DNA of 48,092 nucleotides. Origin: Lachnospiraceae bacterium. Lineage in GTDB: Bacteria; Bacillota; Clostridia; Lachnospirales; Lachnospiraceae. Where the stretch lies: the NCBI GenBank assembly GCA_900770785.1, contig CAAGLJ010000169.1, positions 1 through 48,092 on the forward strand, in the 5' to 3' direction. How positions within the stretch are numbered: position 1 is the first letter of the stretch; every line of letters starts with the position of its first letter. The notes under the pieces are model-generated. The model worked only from the letters and a program-made list of their open reading frames with translations. It did no database searches and had not been told where the DNA came from. Made by a program: the position numbers and the translations under genes. Below are positions 32,180 to 40,845 of the stretch, piece by piece.

Positions 32180-33130
32180 TTACAGCAACAGCAGCAGGCC
32201 AAAAACCAGCAGAGTCTGTACCATTTTATGACGGATATAGCTTTCCAGCTTCAAGGGCGTCTCTTTAATGATAAAGCAGGTCTGTATAATGCAGCACAAA
32301 CCGCCTATGGTAAGATAGCACAGCCCCATATAAGTAGAGGCTATAGGTGTGGACGTCAGCTTTTCCAGTCCGCCGCCAATTTCCATAAGACAGCACAGGG
32401 GAGCATATAGGAAATCGTCATAGAAGCCTCTTATTGTGTAGGGCAGATATTTTCTCAGCAGATTAGGGTAAATTTGAAGGCAGTTAAAAAAAACCATGCA
32501 GCCGCCCAGCATACTTATCTGCTGTATGGCATTTTCCAAAGAAGCCTGAAAGCTTGAGCCATAGCTCTCCACCGAGGGGGCATTACTTCTTTCTGTACTT
32601 ATGGTTTGTCCTCTTAACATTCTATAGAAGGGAAGAAAGGAGAGTAAATACCCATAAATCAGCGGAACTCCATACATGATTGTGAATATGGAAAAAATAT
32701 TTTTCCAGCCAAACAAGGGAATTACATATCCTAACATATACAGCGGGCCAATATTGTTGCAGAAGGCCAGTAAATATTCCCCCTGCCTGGGAGTAATCTG
32801 CCGGCTTTCCAATAAATCCGAGACCACCTTGGCTCCCATGGGAAAGCCGCATAGAAACCCCATAACAATAGCATAAAGCATACTGGGGGTGGCAGGGAAA
32901 ATGTACCTGAGAGCAGGATAAAAAACCTTACTCAGTTTGGCTGCCATACCCGTTCTCACCAGAAAACCGGACAGAACCATAAAAGGAAACAGCGTAGGAA
33001 TCATATTTTTGTACCAGATCAATAATCCTTTGGAGGCCAGCTCCACAGACTCCTTTGAAAAGAATAAAAGATTCACAAAAAAGGTGATTAAAAATAATTC
33101 AATTAATCTTTTTTTTATTTTATTTTTCAT
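32180..33130 (-). CDS. ylbJ: YlbJ-type sporulation integral membrane protein (nucleoside recognition domain)
   Basis: 316-residue polytopic membrane protein of the YlbJ family. The segments FPFMVLSGFLVRTGMAAKLSKV near 50 (shown in part: SGFLVRTGMA), VMGFLCGFPMGAKVVSDLL near 95 and YLLAFCNNIGPLYMLGY near 123 are the family marks. Bacillus ylbJ is a mother-cell (sigma E) gene needed for spore cortex formation and lies next to ylbH-ylbI, the rsmD-coaD pair, as here although in opposite orientation. I chose ATG 33130 (MKNKIKKRL), with GGGG upstream; a TTG at 33145 and ATG at 33139 are possible. A sigma E-like promoter lies upstream. Confidence 0.88.
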   Translation of the reverse strand: MKNKIKKRLIELFLITFFVNLLFFSKESVELASKGLLIWYKNMIPTLFPFMVLSGFLVRTGMAAKLSKVFYPALRYIFPATPSMLYAIVMGFLCGFPMGAKVVSDLLESRQITPRQGEYLLAFCNNIGPLYMLGYVIPLFGWKNIFSIFTIMYGVPLIYGYLLSFLPFYRMLRGQTISTERSNAPSVESYGSSFQASLENAIQQISMLGGCMVFFNCLQIYPNLLRKYLPYTIRGFYDDFLYAPLCCLMEIGGGLEKLTSTPIASTYMGLCYLTIGGLCCIIQTCFIIKETPLKLESYIRHKMVQTLLVFGLLLLL

Positions 33131-33169
33131 GAAATTCATCCCCAAGCTGCAGAAAATGTAGTATACTCT

Positions 33170-33198
33170 ACTTTATGAGAACAGGCATAAAATATGAC
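33170..33198 (-). promoter_or_regulatory. Possible sigma E-type promoter of ylbJ
   Basis: On the minus strand GTCATATT (33191-33198), 13-base spacer, CATAAAGT (33170-33177). The Bacillus sigma E pattern has ATATT in the -35 and CATACA-T in the -10, with 13-15 bases between, so six of eight -10 positions agree. An alternative sigma A-like TATACT also lies at 33162-33167, where the sequence is nearly symmetrical. Confidence 0.5.
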
Positions 33199-33216
33199 GC
33201 TGAAAGGTAATTGATT

Positions 33217-33927
33217 ATGATTCGTCTGGACAAGTTTCTTGGCACTATGGAAATAGGAACCAGAAGTCAGATTAAAGAACTGATTAAAAAAGGCCAGGTT
33301 TCTCTGAATGGGCAGATATGCACCCAGGCCGACTGCAGGATACAGGAGGAGCTGGACCAGGTCTGTGTTCAGGGGAAGAGGATATTCTATGAACCTCTGG
33401 TTTACTATATGCTGAACAAGCCTGCCGGAGTAGTCAGTGCCACTAAGGATAATCTGGACAGAACCGTTATGGATTTACTTAAAGGTGCTTCCGGTAAGGA
33501 GCTGTTTCCTGTCGGCAGGCTGGATAAGGACACGGAAGGCCTTCTTATCATCACCAATGACGGGAACTTAAGCCATCGCCTTCTTTCTCCCAAAAAACAC
33601 GTGCCTAAAACCTATTATGTAAAAGCTGCCTGCCAGATAACGGAAGAGATGAAAAGGCAGCTGGAGCAGGGGGTGGATATTGGAGAGGATAAGCCTTCAC
33701 TTCCCGCTAAAGTCAGGCTATTAGACGAAAGCAGCCTGGAGCTGACCATTACAGAAGGGAAGTTTCATCAGGTAAAACGAATGCTGAAGGCGGTAGGAAA
33801 CGAAGTGATTTATTTAAAACGCCTTTCCATGGGCAGGGTTTTTCTGGATGAAGGCCTTGCTCCGGGGGAATATCGCCGACTGACTCCTGAAGAGGTGCTG
33901 TGCTTAAAAAACTCGTCTCCCCATTAA
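33217..33927 (+). CDS. RsuA/RluB family pseudouridine synthase
   Basis: 236-residue rRNA pseudouridine synthase. An N-terminal S4 RNA-binding domain (MIRLDKFLGTMEIGTRSQIKELI, residues 1-60, shown in part: RLDKFLGTMEIG) is followed by the catalytic domain with VYYMLNKPAGVVSATKD near 66, the catalytic aspartate in GRLDKDTEGLLIITNDG near 102 and EGKFHQVKRM near 184. RsuA modifies 16S and RluB 23S rRNA; the subtype is not clear from sequence. ATG 33217 has GAAAGG at 33202-33207; an in-frame TTG six bases earlier is less likely. Confidence 0.92.
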   Translation: MIRLDKFLGTMEIGTRSQIKELIKKGQVSLNGQICTQADCRIQEELDQVCVQGKRIFYEPLVYYMLNKPAGVVSATKDNLDRTVMDLLKGASGKELFPVGRLDKDTEGLLIITNDGNLSHRLLSPKKHVPKTYYVKAACQITEEMKRQLEQGVDIGEDKPSLPAKVRLLDESSLELTITEGKFHQVKRMLKAVGNEVIYLKRLSMGRVFLDEGLAPGEYRRLTPEEVLCLKNSSPH

Positions 33928-33952
33928 AATAAACGAAAAAAGGATATAAGTT

Positions 33953-34606
33953 ATGCTGACAAACATAAAGGCTGTTATTTTTGATTTAGATGGTACTCTG
34001 GTGGATTCCATGTGGATGTGGCATCAGATTGATATTGAATATCTGGGAAAATACGGTATTACTCTGCCAAAGAATTTACACAAGAATATTGAGGGCATGA
34101 GTTTTTCGGAGACAGCCCTTTATTTCAAGGAAAATTTCCCCATTCCCGAATCTCTGGAAGAAATCAAGGCGGAGTGGAACCGGATGGCCTGGGATAAATA
34201 TACGCACCAGGTTCCCCTGAAGGAAGGAGCAAAGCCCTTCCTTGACTATTGTAAAGAGAGAGGAATTTTATTGGGAATAGCCACCAGCAATTCCCGTGAG
34301 CTGGTAGAGAATGTGGTACATTCTCTGAAACTGGATCATTATTTTAACTGTATTATGACCGGTTGTGATGTGAAGAAAGGAAAGCCTGCACCCGATATTT
34401 ATCTGGCTGTAGCCAAAGCCCTGGGTGTCAGTCCCCAAGACTGTCTCGTGTTTGAAGATATCGTGATGGGAATCCAGGCCGGTAAAAGGGCAGGAATGAG
34501 GGTCTGTGCCATAGAGGATGAATACTCCATGTACCAGCTGGAAGAGAAAAAGGCTATGGCCGACTATTATATTGAAAATTATCATCAGCTTTCTCTGGAG
34601 GAATAA
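33953..34606 (+). CDS. HAD superfamily hydrolase, beta-phosphoglucomutase-like
   Basis: 217-residue HAD phosphatase with a cap of subfamily I. Motif I is FDLDGTLVDS at residue 10 (nucleophile Asp and acid/base Asp), motif II ATSNS near 107, motif III KKGKPAPDIY near 140 and motif IV VFEDIVMGIQAG near 164. The substrate is a phosphate ester or phospho-sugar not readable from sequence. AGGA is 8 bases before the ATG. It lies between a pseudouridine synthase and YgiQ in a single run of genes. Confidence 0.9.
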   Translation: MLTNIKAVIFDLDGTLVDSMWMWHQIDIEYLGKYGITLPKNLHKNIEGMSFSETALYFKENFPIPESLEEIKAEWNRMAWDKYTHQVPLKEGAKPFLDYCKERGILLGIATSNSRELVENVVHSLKLDHYFNCIMTGCDVKKGKPAPDIYLAVAKALGVSPQDCLVFEDIVMGIQAGKRAGMRVCAIEDEYSMYQLEEKKAMADYYIENYHQLSLEE

Positions 34607-34627
34607 ATTAAGAAAGGAATTTTTACT

Positions 34628-36568
34628 TTGAATTATCCGTTTTTACCCCTTTGCCGAAAGGATATGGAGGAAAGGGGAATAGAGCAGTTTGACTTTGTTT
34701 ACATTATCGGAGATGCCTATGTGGATCATCCTTCCTTTGGCCCGGCAGTAATCAGCCGTGTACTGGAGGCTCATGGCTACAGTGTGGGAATCATCTCCCA
34801 GCCGGACTGGAAGGACGAAAACAGTATTGCCATATACGGAACTCCCCGTCTGGGCTTTTTAATCAGTGCGGGAAACATGGACTCCATGGTAAACCATTAT
34901 TTTGTATCAAAAAAACGCCGTCCTGCAGATGCCTACACACCAGGAGGAGAAATCAACAAGCGGCCGGACAGGGCCACTGCTGTTTATGGCAATCTGATTC
35001 GCAAAACCTTTAAAGCCGTCCCGATTATCATCGGTGGAATTGAGGCCAGCTTAAGAAGGATGGCCCACTACGACTACTGGTCAGATTCTTTTAAACGTTC
35101 GGTTCTTCTGGATGCCCAGGCGGATTTGCTGCTTTATGGGATGGGAGAGAAGTCCATCGTAGAGGTTGCAGATGCTTTAAACAGTGGAATCGGTATTTCT
35201 GATATTACCTTTATCAAGGGTACCGTATATAAAACCAAAGAGGTAAGCGGCCTCTATGAAGAAATTTACCTTCCCGATTATGAAACCATGAAGCAGGATA
35301 AGGCTGAATATGCCAGAAGCTTCAAAATCCAATATGAAAATACGGACCCTTTTACCGGAAAGGTACTGGTAGAAGGCTATCCGGGAGGAATATATGTGGT
35401 GCAGAATCCACCGCAAAAGCCACTGAACCGGGAAGAAATGGACGCCGTTTATGAACTGCCATTTGCCCGTACCTACCATCCTTCCTATGAGGAAAAGGGA
35501 GGTGTTCCCGCCATCAATGAAATCCAATTCTCCCTGATCAGCAACAGAGGATGCTTTGGCGGCTGTAATTTCTGTGCCTTAACCTTTCATCAGGGAAGAA
35601 TCGTACAGAGCAGAAGCCATGAATCCATTTTAAGGGAAGCGGTACAGATGACGAAGGAAAAGGGCTTCAAGGGCTATATTCATGATGTGGGAGGTCCTAC
35701 CGCTAATTTCCGTCATCCTTCCTGTGAAAAGCAGCTGAAGGTCGGGGTATGTAAGTCCAAGCAATGCCTTACCCCCACTCCCTGTAAAAATTTGACCGTA
35801 GACCATACTGATTACCGGGATTTGCTGCGTAAACTGCGTAAAGTTCCCGGGGTTAAGAAGGTGTTCATCCGCAGCGGTATCCGCTTCGATTATCTGATGC
35901 AGGATAAGGACGATTCCTTTTTCCGGGAGCTGGTTCAATACCATGTCAGCGGCCAGCTGAAGGTGGCTCCGGAGCATATCTCTGATGCCGTACTGTGCCG
36001 TATGGATAAGCCCGCCAACAAAGTATATGAACGCTTCCAAAAAAAGTATAAGCAGCTCAATGAACAGCTGGGACTAAAGCAGTTTCTCGTCCCCTATCTG
36101 ATGTCTTCCCATCCGGGTTCAACCCTCAAAGAAGCTGTCGAGCTGGCAGAATATTTAAGGGATCTGGGCTATAGCCCCGAACAGGTGCAGGATTTTTACC
36201 CTACTCCCTCCACCATGTCTACGGTAATGTACTATACCCAGCTTGATCCCAGGGATATGAAGCCCGTATATGTTTGTAAAAATCCTCATGAAAAGGCTAT
36301 GCAAAGAGCCCTGATTCAGTATCGTAATCCCAAGAATTATGAACTGGTTAAGGAGGCTCTGCTGAAAGCCCACCGGGAGGATTTGATCGGTTTTGATAAG
36401 CATTGTCTGATCCGTCCCCGAAATCTTCCTTCTTCTGGTAAAGCGGAAAATAAGAGAAAAAGCCCTGATGCAATGAAGGGGAAAAAAATAAATCAGACCT
36501 TCCCAAAAACGAATAAGCCCAAGAAAACCATTCGCAATATACACAAAAAGAAAGGAAACAGGCCATGA
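34628..36568 (+). CDS. YgiQ family radical SAM protein
   Basis: 646-residue radical SAM protein of the YgiQ family, function unknown. The N-terminal domain has FLPLCRKDMEERGIEQFDFVYI and GDAYVDHPSFGPAVISRVLEA (shown in part: GDAYVDHPSFG). The radical SAM cluster motif is C-x3-C-x2-C in NRGCFGGCNFCAL near 310. A second cysteine group, CKSKQCLTPTPC near 375, is typical of this family. The C-terminal domain includes DFYPTPSTMSTVMYYT and a very basic tail (many Lys) that could contact nucleic acid. The start is TTG at 34628; homology of the N-terminus requires it since the next ATG is 12 codons in. Its stop overlaps the SDR gene (ATGA). Confidence 0.92.
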   Translation: MNYPFLPLCRKDMEERGIEQFDFVYIIGDAYVDHPSFGPAVISRVLEAHGYSVGIISQPDWKDENSIAIYGTPRLGFLISAGNMDSMVNHYFVSKKRRPADAYTPGGEINKRPDRATAVYGNLIRKTFKAVPIIIGGIEASLRRMAHYDYWSDSFKRSVLLDAQADLLLYGMGEKSIVEVADALNSGIGISDITFIKGTVYKTKEVSGLYEEIYLPDYETMKQDKAEYARSFKIQYENTDPFTGKVLVEGYPGGIYVVQNPPQKPLNREEMDAVYELPFARTYHPSYEEKGGVPAINEIQFSLISNRGCFGGCNFCALTFHQGRIVQSRSHESILREAVQMTKEKGFKGYIHDVGGPTANFRHPSCEKQLKVGVCKSKQCLTPTPCKNLTVDHTDYRDLLRKLRKVPGVKKVFIRSGIRFDYLMQDKDDSFFRELVQYHVSGQLKVAPEHISDAVLCRMDKPANKVYERFQKKYKQLNEQLGLKQFLVPYLMSSHPGSTLKEAVELAEYLRDLGYSPEQVQDFYPTPSTMSTVMYYTQLDPRDMKPVYVCKNPHEKAMQRALIQYRNPKNYELVKEALLKAHREDLIGFDKHCLIRPRNLPSSGKAENKRKSPDAMKGKKINQTFPKTNKPKKTIRNIHKKKGNRP

Positions 36569-37410
36569 AGATAGTAATGGTAACCGGTGCCTCCTCCGGT
36601 ATCGGTGCAGAATTCGTCCGTCAGTTAGATGAAAATTTTTCCCGTATTGATGAAATCTGGATGATTGCCAGAAGCAGAGAACGGATGGAGGCCATAGCCC
36701 TGGGCCTGAAAAATAAGATTCGTATATTCTGTCTGGATCTGGAGCAGGAAGAAAGCCGAAAAGAGCTGGAGGTCATTCTTCAATTGGAAAAGCCGGGTAT
36801 CTGTATGCTGGTAAACTGTGCCGGCTATGGCCTGATGGGGCCCTTTGAGCAGATTCCTTTAGAGGAGCAGCTGGGTATGATTGAGCTAAACTGCAAGGCT
36901 CTTACTGCCATTACCTATATGGCCCTTCCTTTCATGGTAAGAAATGGGCGGATTATTCAGCTGGCCAGCAGTGCTGCCTTTGTTCCCCAGATGAATTTTG
37001 CGGTTTATGCAGCCACAAAGTCTTATGTACTTTCCTTTTCCCGAGCTCTGCAGGAGGAAATCAGAAGCAGGGAAATTTTCGTTACCGCAGTCTGCCCCGG
37101 TCCTGTGGAAACCCCCTTTTTTGACCGGGCGGGAAAGTATGGAAAGACGCTTAAATCCAAAGAAAATTTCTGTGTATCTACGGTTCAGGTGGTAAAAGAT
37201 GCTCTGAATGCTTCCAAAAAAAGGAAAATTCTTTCCGTCTGCAGCCTGCCCATGAAGGCCTTCCATGCAGCCTGCAAGTTTATTCCTCATGACTTCATGC
37301 TGGAAATTATACAGCATATGTATAAAGAGGAAGCTGAAACCAGGGAGTATGACAGGGAAGAAGACCCAAAGTCCGACAAGACGGCAGGAGGCAGGAATGA
37401 CGAGAGCTAA
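36565..37410 (+). CDS. Short-chain dehydrogenase/reductase (SDR)
   Basis: 281-residue NAD(P)-dependent oxidoreductase. The cofactor loop VTGASSGIGAEFV lies at residue 5, NCAGYG near 90, the catalytic Ser in LASSAAF near 135 and Y-x3-K in VYAATKSYVLSF near 148; PGPVETPFF near 178 follows. The pattern matches the DltE/YbbO type of classical SDR acting on lipids or sugars, but the substrate is unknown. Coupled to ygiQ by an ATGA overlap and to the next gene by a 14-base overlap. Confidence 0.9.
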   Translation: MKIVMVTGASSGIGAEFVRQLDENFSRIDEIWMIARSRERMEAIALGLKNKIRIFCLDLEQEESRKELEVILQLEKPGICMLVNCAGYGLMGPFEQIPLEEQLGMIELNCKALTAITYMALPFMVRNGRIIQLASSAAFVPQMNFAVYAATKSYVLSFSRALQEEIRSREIFVTAVCPGPVETPFFDRAGKYGKTLKSKENFCVSTVQVVKDALNASKKRKILSVCSLPMKAFHAACKFIPHDFMLEIIQHMYKEEAETREYDREEDPKSDKTAGGRNDES

Positions 37411-37960
37411 AAAGGGGGAATACACCTATCTTTCACAGCGTAAAAAGCAGGAAATCTTAAAAACGATAATCATGTTTGGCATTTCAGCAGCCGTTTTTCT
37501 GATGGGCTATCTCTCCACCGGAAGCAAAAATAATCTGTTGACCATAGCAGCCGTATTGGGCTGTCTCCCGGCCAGTAAAAGTGCTGTTTCCATGATTATG
37601 AATCTGCGGGTGAAAGGGTGTTCTCTACGGGATGCAGAAGAAATCCAATACAGGTTTGGAGAAGGCTTCGGTGTCTATAATCTTTATTTTACCAGTTATC
37701 AGAAAAATTACGAAATACATCATCTGGTGGTGAAGGGCCTGTCAGTAATGGCCTTTTCAGCAGATGAAAAAACACAGGCTTCTGCTTTTGAAGAGCATAT
37801 TAAAAGGATTCTCAAGCAGGATGGTATCCAAAATTACAATGTAAAGCTATATAAGGATCTGAACAAATACATTACCCGTCTTGAACAGCTTATCGTACTG
37901 GAAAATGAGAAAGCAAGAGAAGAGGATGTATTATCAATCCTGTTTTCTGTATCATTATAG
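37397..37960 (+). CDS. Unknown membrane protein
   Basis: 187-residue protein that I do not recognise. A basic N-terminus (MTRAKKGEYTYLSQRKKQE) is followed by two membrane helices (about residues 22-40 and 45-65) and a soluble domain of mixed helix and strand, ending in a charged helical tail (NKYITRLEQLIVLENEKARE). I chose ATG 37397, with AGGAGG at 37386-37391; the longer frame from 37265 is the shadow of the SDR gene. It overlaps the SDR gene by 14 bases and precedes a pseudouridine synthase by 8 bases, so it belongs to this operon. It may help anchor a complex at the membrane, which is only a guess. Confidence 0.78.
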   Translation: MTRAKKGEYTYLSQRKKQEILKTIIMFGISAAVFLMGYLSTGSKNNLLTIAAVLGCLPASKSAVSMIMNLRVKGCSLRDAEEIQYRFGEGFGVYNLYFTSYQKNYEIHHLVVKGLSVMAFSADEKTQASAFEEHIKRILKQDGIQNYNVKLYKDLNKYITRLEQLIVLENEKAREEDVLSILFSVSL

Positions 37961-37968
37961 AGGGAAAA

Positions 37969-39000
37969 ATGCAGCAATTTATAATTGAAAAAAATGAGGC
38001 TGGACAGCGGCTGGATAAATTTTTGCATAAGTATCTGAAGGAGGCTTCCCACAGCTTTCTCTGCAAAATGCTCAGAAAAAAGAACATTACTCTGAACAAC
38101 AAAAAAGCGGAGGGGAAGGAGCCTTTAAAAGAAGGGGACTGTATTCGGTTCTATTTTTCAGAGGAAACCTTTTTGAAATTCAGGGGAGAAGAAAAAAGTG
38201 GACATTCCTCATGGCTTTACTCCCAAAATTCCGATTTGACTTCTGAATACCAAAAGGCCTGTTGCAGTCTTAAGGGAATAGAGATTATCTATGAAAATCA
38301 GGATATTCTGCTGTTGAATAAGCCTGCCGGAATCCTCAGCCAGAAGGCCGGGAGGATGGATGTTTCCTTAAATGAGTGGTTGATCGGTTATCTGCTTAAG
38401 CAGGGTACGCTTACGGATAGACAACTGGATACCTTTAAGCCCTCTGTCTGCAATCGTCTGGACAGAAACACCAGCGGACTGGTAATTTGCGGAAAATCTC
38501 TCCGGGGCAGCCAAAAAATGGGACAGCTGCTCAGGGAAAGAAGTGTACACAAGTATTACCGCACCTTCGTCAAGGGAATTATCCGAAAGCCGGCCCATGT
38601 CAGGGGCTATTTATCCAAGGATAGGGCTCAAAACAAAGCCATATTCAAGTCGGCCCTGAAACCGGAGGATAGGGAGTTTGACCTGGTGGAAACCCGCTAT
38701 ATCCCCTTGGCCCATTATGGAGAAATAACCTATTTGGAGGTGGAGCTGATTACCGGAAAGCCCCACCAGATTCGTGCCCATTTATCCTGGCTGGAACATC
38801 CTGTTCTGGGTGATTTCAAATATGGAGATAAAGCCTTTAACCATAGCTTATCCGGCTTTAAGCCCCAGTGGCAGCTCCTTCATGCCTATCGTCTGGAAAT
38901 GCCTTATTTGGAAGAGCCTTTCAGGGAACTGTCAGAAAGAGTATTTCTGGCACCTGAGCCGGAATATTTTCAAAAGGTAAAGCTAAGTACCTTAGAGTAA
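37969..39000 (+). CDS. RluA family pseudouridine synthase with S4 domain
   Basis: 343-residue pseudouridine synthase of the RluC/RluD branch. The S4 domain (GQRLDKFLHKYLKEASHSF, residues 12-75) precedes the catalytic domain with ILLLNKPAGILSQK near 113, the catalytic Asp in CNRLDRNTSGLVICGKS near 163 and ITGKPHQIRAHLSWLEHPVLGD near 260 (shown in part: GKPHQIRAHL). It is expected to modify 23S rRNA or tRNA; the exact site cannot be told. Adjacent to recU in the same direction. Confidence 0.92.
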   Translation: MQQFIIEKNEAGQRLDKFLHKYLKEASHSFLCKMLRKKNITLNNKKAEGKEPLKEGDCIRFYFSEETFLKFRGEEKSGHSSWLYSQNSDLTSEYQKACCSLKGIEIIYENQDILLLNKPAGILSQKAGRMDVSLNEWLIGYLLKQGTLTDRQLDTFKPSVCNRLDRNTSGLVICGKSLRGSQKMGQLLRERSVHKYYRTFVKGIIRKPAHVRGYLSKDRAQNKAIFKSALKPEDREFDLVETRYIPLAHYGEITYLEVELITGKPHQIRAHLSWLEHPVLGDFKYGDKAFNHSLSGFKPQWQLLHAYRLEMPYLEEPFRELSERVFLAPEPEYFQKVKLSTLE

Positions 39001-39024
39001 ATTAAGCAAGAAAGAGGGGAAGCT

Positions 39025-39576
39025 ATGTCTACCTGGAAAACCCGGGGCCTCAGAGGCTCCACCCTGGAGGATTTAATCAACCGAACCAATGAAAAATACA
39101 GGGAAAACAGGCTGGCATTGATTCAGAAAATTCCCACGCCCATTACCCCCATCAATATCGATAAAGAACACCGTCATATTACACTGGCCTATTTTGACCA
39201 GAAGAGTACCGTTGACTATATCGGTGCTGTCCAGGGAATCCCGGTATGTTTTGATGCCAAAGAATGTGCTGCGGATACTTTTGCCCTACAGAACATCCAT
39301 GAGCATCAGGTGAATTTTATGGAACAGTTTGAAGGGCAGGGGGGAGTTGCCTTCCTGATTATTTACTATTCCCATAAGGATATTTTCTACTATCTGACCC
39401 TGAAGCAGCTTCTTCTTTTCTGGAAAAGAGCTTCTGAGGGAGGGCGAAAGAGCTTCCGCTTCGACGAACTGGAGGAGGCTTATATTTTGCCTAAAAAACA
39501 TGGTATCCTCGTTCCCTATCTGGATATGCTGCAAAAAGATCTGGCAGAAAGAGAAGAACAGGTTGACAGAGAATAA
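39025..39576 (+). CDS. recU: Holliday junction resolvase RecU
   Basis: 183-residue dimeric endonuclease that resolves four-way junctions in Firmicutes, replacing RuvC. The start TRGLRGSTLEDLINRTNEKY is characteristic, and the nuclease motif has the acidic residues in STVDYIGAVQGIPVCFDAKE (positions 62-81). The stalk segment follows. AGAGGGG precedes the ATG. In Bacillus recU sits with a penicillin-binding protein gene; here it follows rluA-like and its end contains the promoter of the his operon. RuvAB and RecG are also in this window. Confidence 0.94.
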   Translation: MSTWKTRGLRGSTLEDLINRTNEKYRENRLALIQKIPTPITPINIDKEHRHITLAYFDQKSTVDYIGAVQGIPVCFDAKECAADTFALQNIHEHQVNFMEQFEGQGGVAFLIIYYSHKDIFYYLTLKQLLLFWKRASEGGRKSFRFDELEEAYILPKKHGILVPYLDMLQKDLAEREEQVDRE

Positions 39577-39591
39577 ATCCTCCAGTATACT
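39563..39591 (+). promoter_or_regulatory. Histidine operon promoter, inside the recU end
   Basis: A consensus TTGACA (39563-39568), 17-base spacer, TATACT (39586-39591). The -35 box lies in the last recU codons. The leader to hisZ is about 60 bases and holds two small hairpins, AGTAG-CACA-CTACT and TGCTG-TGTGTG-CAGCA; no T-box or histidine-rich leader peptide is seen. Confidence 0.85.
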
Positions 39592-39660
39592 AATGTTGTT
39601 TTAACGTAGTAGCACACTACTATAGTAAAGTGCTGTGTGTGCAGCAGAAGGTGAGGAAAG

Positions 39661-40845
39661 ATGAAAACAGAATTAATTCACACCCCGGAGGGTGTGCGTG
39701 ATATTTATGGAGAAGAGTATGCCGCAAAACTGCAGATTCAGCATCGGCTGCAGGAAAGAATCCGGCTCTTTGGCTACCAGGATATTCAGACCCCCACTTT
39801 TGAATTTTTTGATGTCTTTGGAAAGGAAATTGGCACCACACCGGCCAGGGATTTATTTAAATTTTTTGATTCAGAAGGAAATATCTTGTGCTTAAGGCCT
39901 GATTTTACCCCTTCTATGGCCCGCTGTGCCGCTAAGTATTTTTCTGAAGAGGATATGCCCCTTAGATTCACTTACCAGGGAAATACCTTTTCCAATACCA
40001 GTCTTTTACAGGGAAAATTGAAAGAGACCACCCAGCTGGGAGCAGAATTGATGGGAGACGACTCCGTAGAAGCTGATGGAGAGATGATCAGTATGCTGGT
40101 GGATGCCCTTTTACATACCGGTCTCAAGGATTTTCAGGTGAGTATAGGTGAGGTGGATTATTTTAGAGGAATCTGTGAGGGGCTGTCTTTATCCGCCAAG
40201 GAAGAAGAAGTAATCAGAGATTATATTTCCAATAAAAACTTTTTTGCCGTCAAGGAATATCTGGAAGCACAGAATAAATCCGGTGAGGTAATCAACACCT
40301 TAATGAGAATTGAAGATTTATTCGGGTCTGTGGAGGTACTTTCCCAGGCTGGAGAATTATCCTCAAATTCTCTGGCAGAAAAAGCCATTGAGCGTCTTAC
40401 CAGACTTTACGATGTTCTTTGTGCCTATGGGGTTGAACGTTATGTATCCTTTGATTTGGGAATGTTAAACAGCTATCATTATTATACGGGAATTATTTTC
40501 AAGGTTTATACTCATGGAATCGGTGATGCTGTGGTAAAAGGGGGACGTTACGATAGGCTGTTGCCCTACTTTGGAAAAAATTCACCGGCTATCGGTTTCG
40601 TTATCGTTATTGATGATCTTATGCAGGCCTTAAGCCGTCAGAAAATTGGCATTGAGCTAAAGGACAATCTGATTACTCTGGTCTATGCTTCTCCCCATTA
40701 CCAGGAGGCATTACAAAGGGCTGCCGAGTTAAGAAAAGAGGGCTGTTCGGTTCAGCTTCTTTTCTACCATAAAACGAAAAGCAGAGAGGCATATGAGGAA
40801 TATGCCAAAAAGCAAAGAAGCAGGGAGGTAATTTTTCTGTTATGA
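39661..40845 (+). CDS. hisZ: ATP phosphoribosyltransferase regulatory subunit HisZ
   Basis: 394-residue catalytically inactive relative of histidyl-tRNA synthetase that activates the short HisG and conveys histidine feedback. It opens with TPEGVRDIYGEEYAAK, shows class II motifs 2 and 3 in FDSEGNILCLRPDFTPSMAR (near 78) and VVKGGRYDRLLPYFG (near 293), and lacks the anticodon domain of true HisRS. Its length and the short HisG that follows agree. GTGAGGAAAG precedes the ATG. The stop overlaps the hisG start (ATGA). Confidence 0.94.
   Translation: MKTELIHTPEGVRDIYGEEYAAKLQIQHRLQERIRLFGYQDIQTPTFEFFDVFGKEIGTTPARDLFKFFDSEGNILCLRPDFTPSMARCAAKYFSEEDMPLRFTYQGNTFSNTSLLQGKLKETTQLGAELMGDDSVEADGEMISMLVDALLHTGLKDFQVSIGEVDYFRGICEGLSLSAKEEEVIRDYISNKNFFAVKEYLEAQNKSGEVINTLMRIEDLFGSVEVLSQAGELSSNSLAEKAIERLTRLYDVLCAYGVERYVSFDLGMLNSYHYYTGIIFKVYTHGIGDAVVKGGRYDRLLPYFGKNSPAIGFVIVIDDLMQALSRQKIGIELKDNLITLVYASPHYQEALQRAAELRKEGCSVQLLFYHKTKSREAYEEYAKKQRSREVIFLL

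Noticed and set aside
36886..37425. 179-codon frame on the minus strand
   Set aside because: Antisense shadow of the SDR gene; the sense frame has a full set of SDR motifs.
39592..39660. Histidine T-box or leader peptide before hisZ
   Set aside because: The leader is too short, has no run of His codons and lacks T-box motifs.
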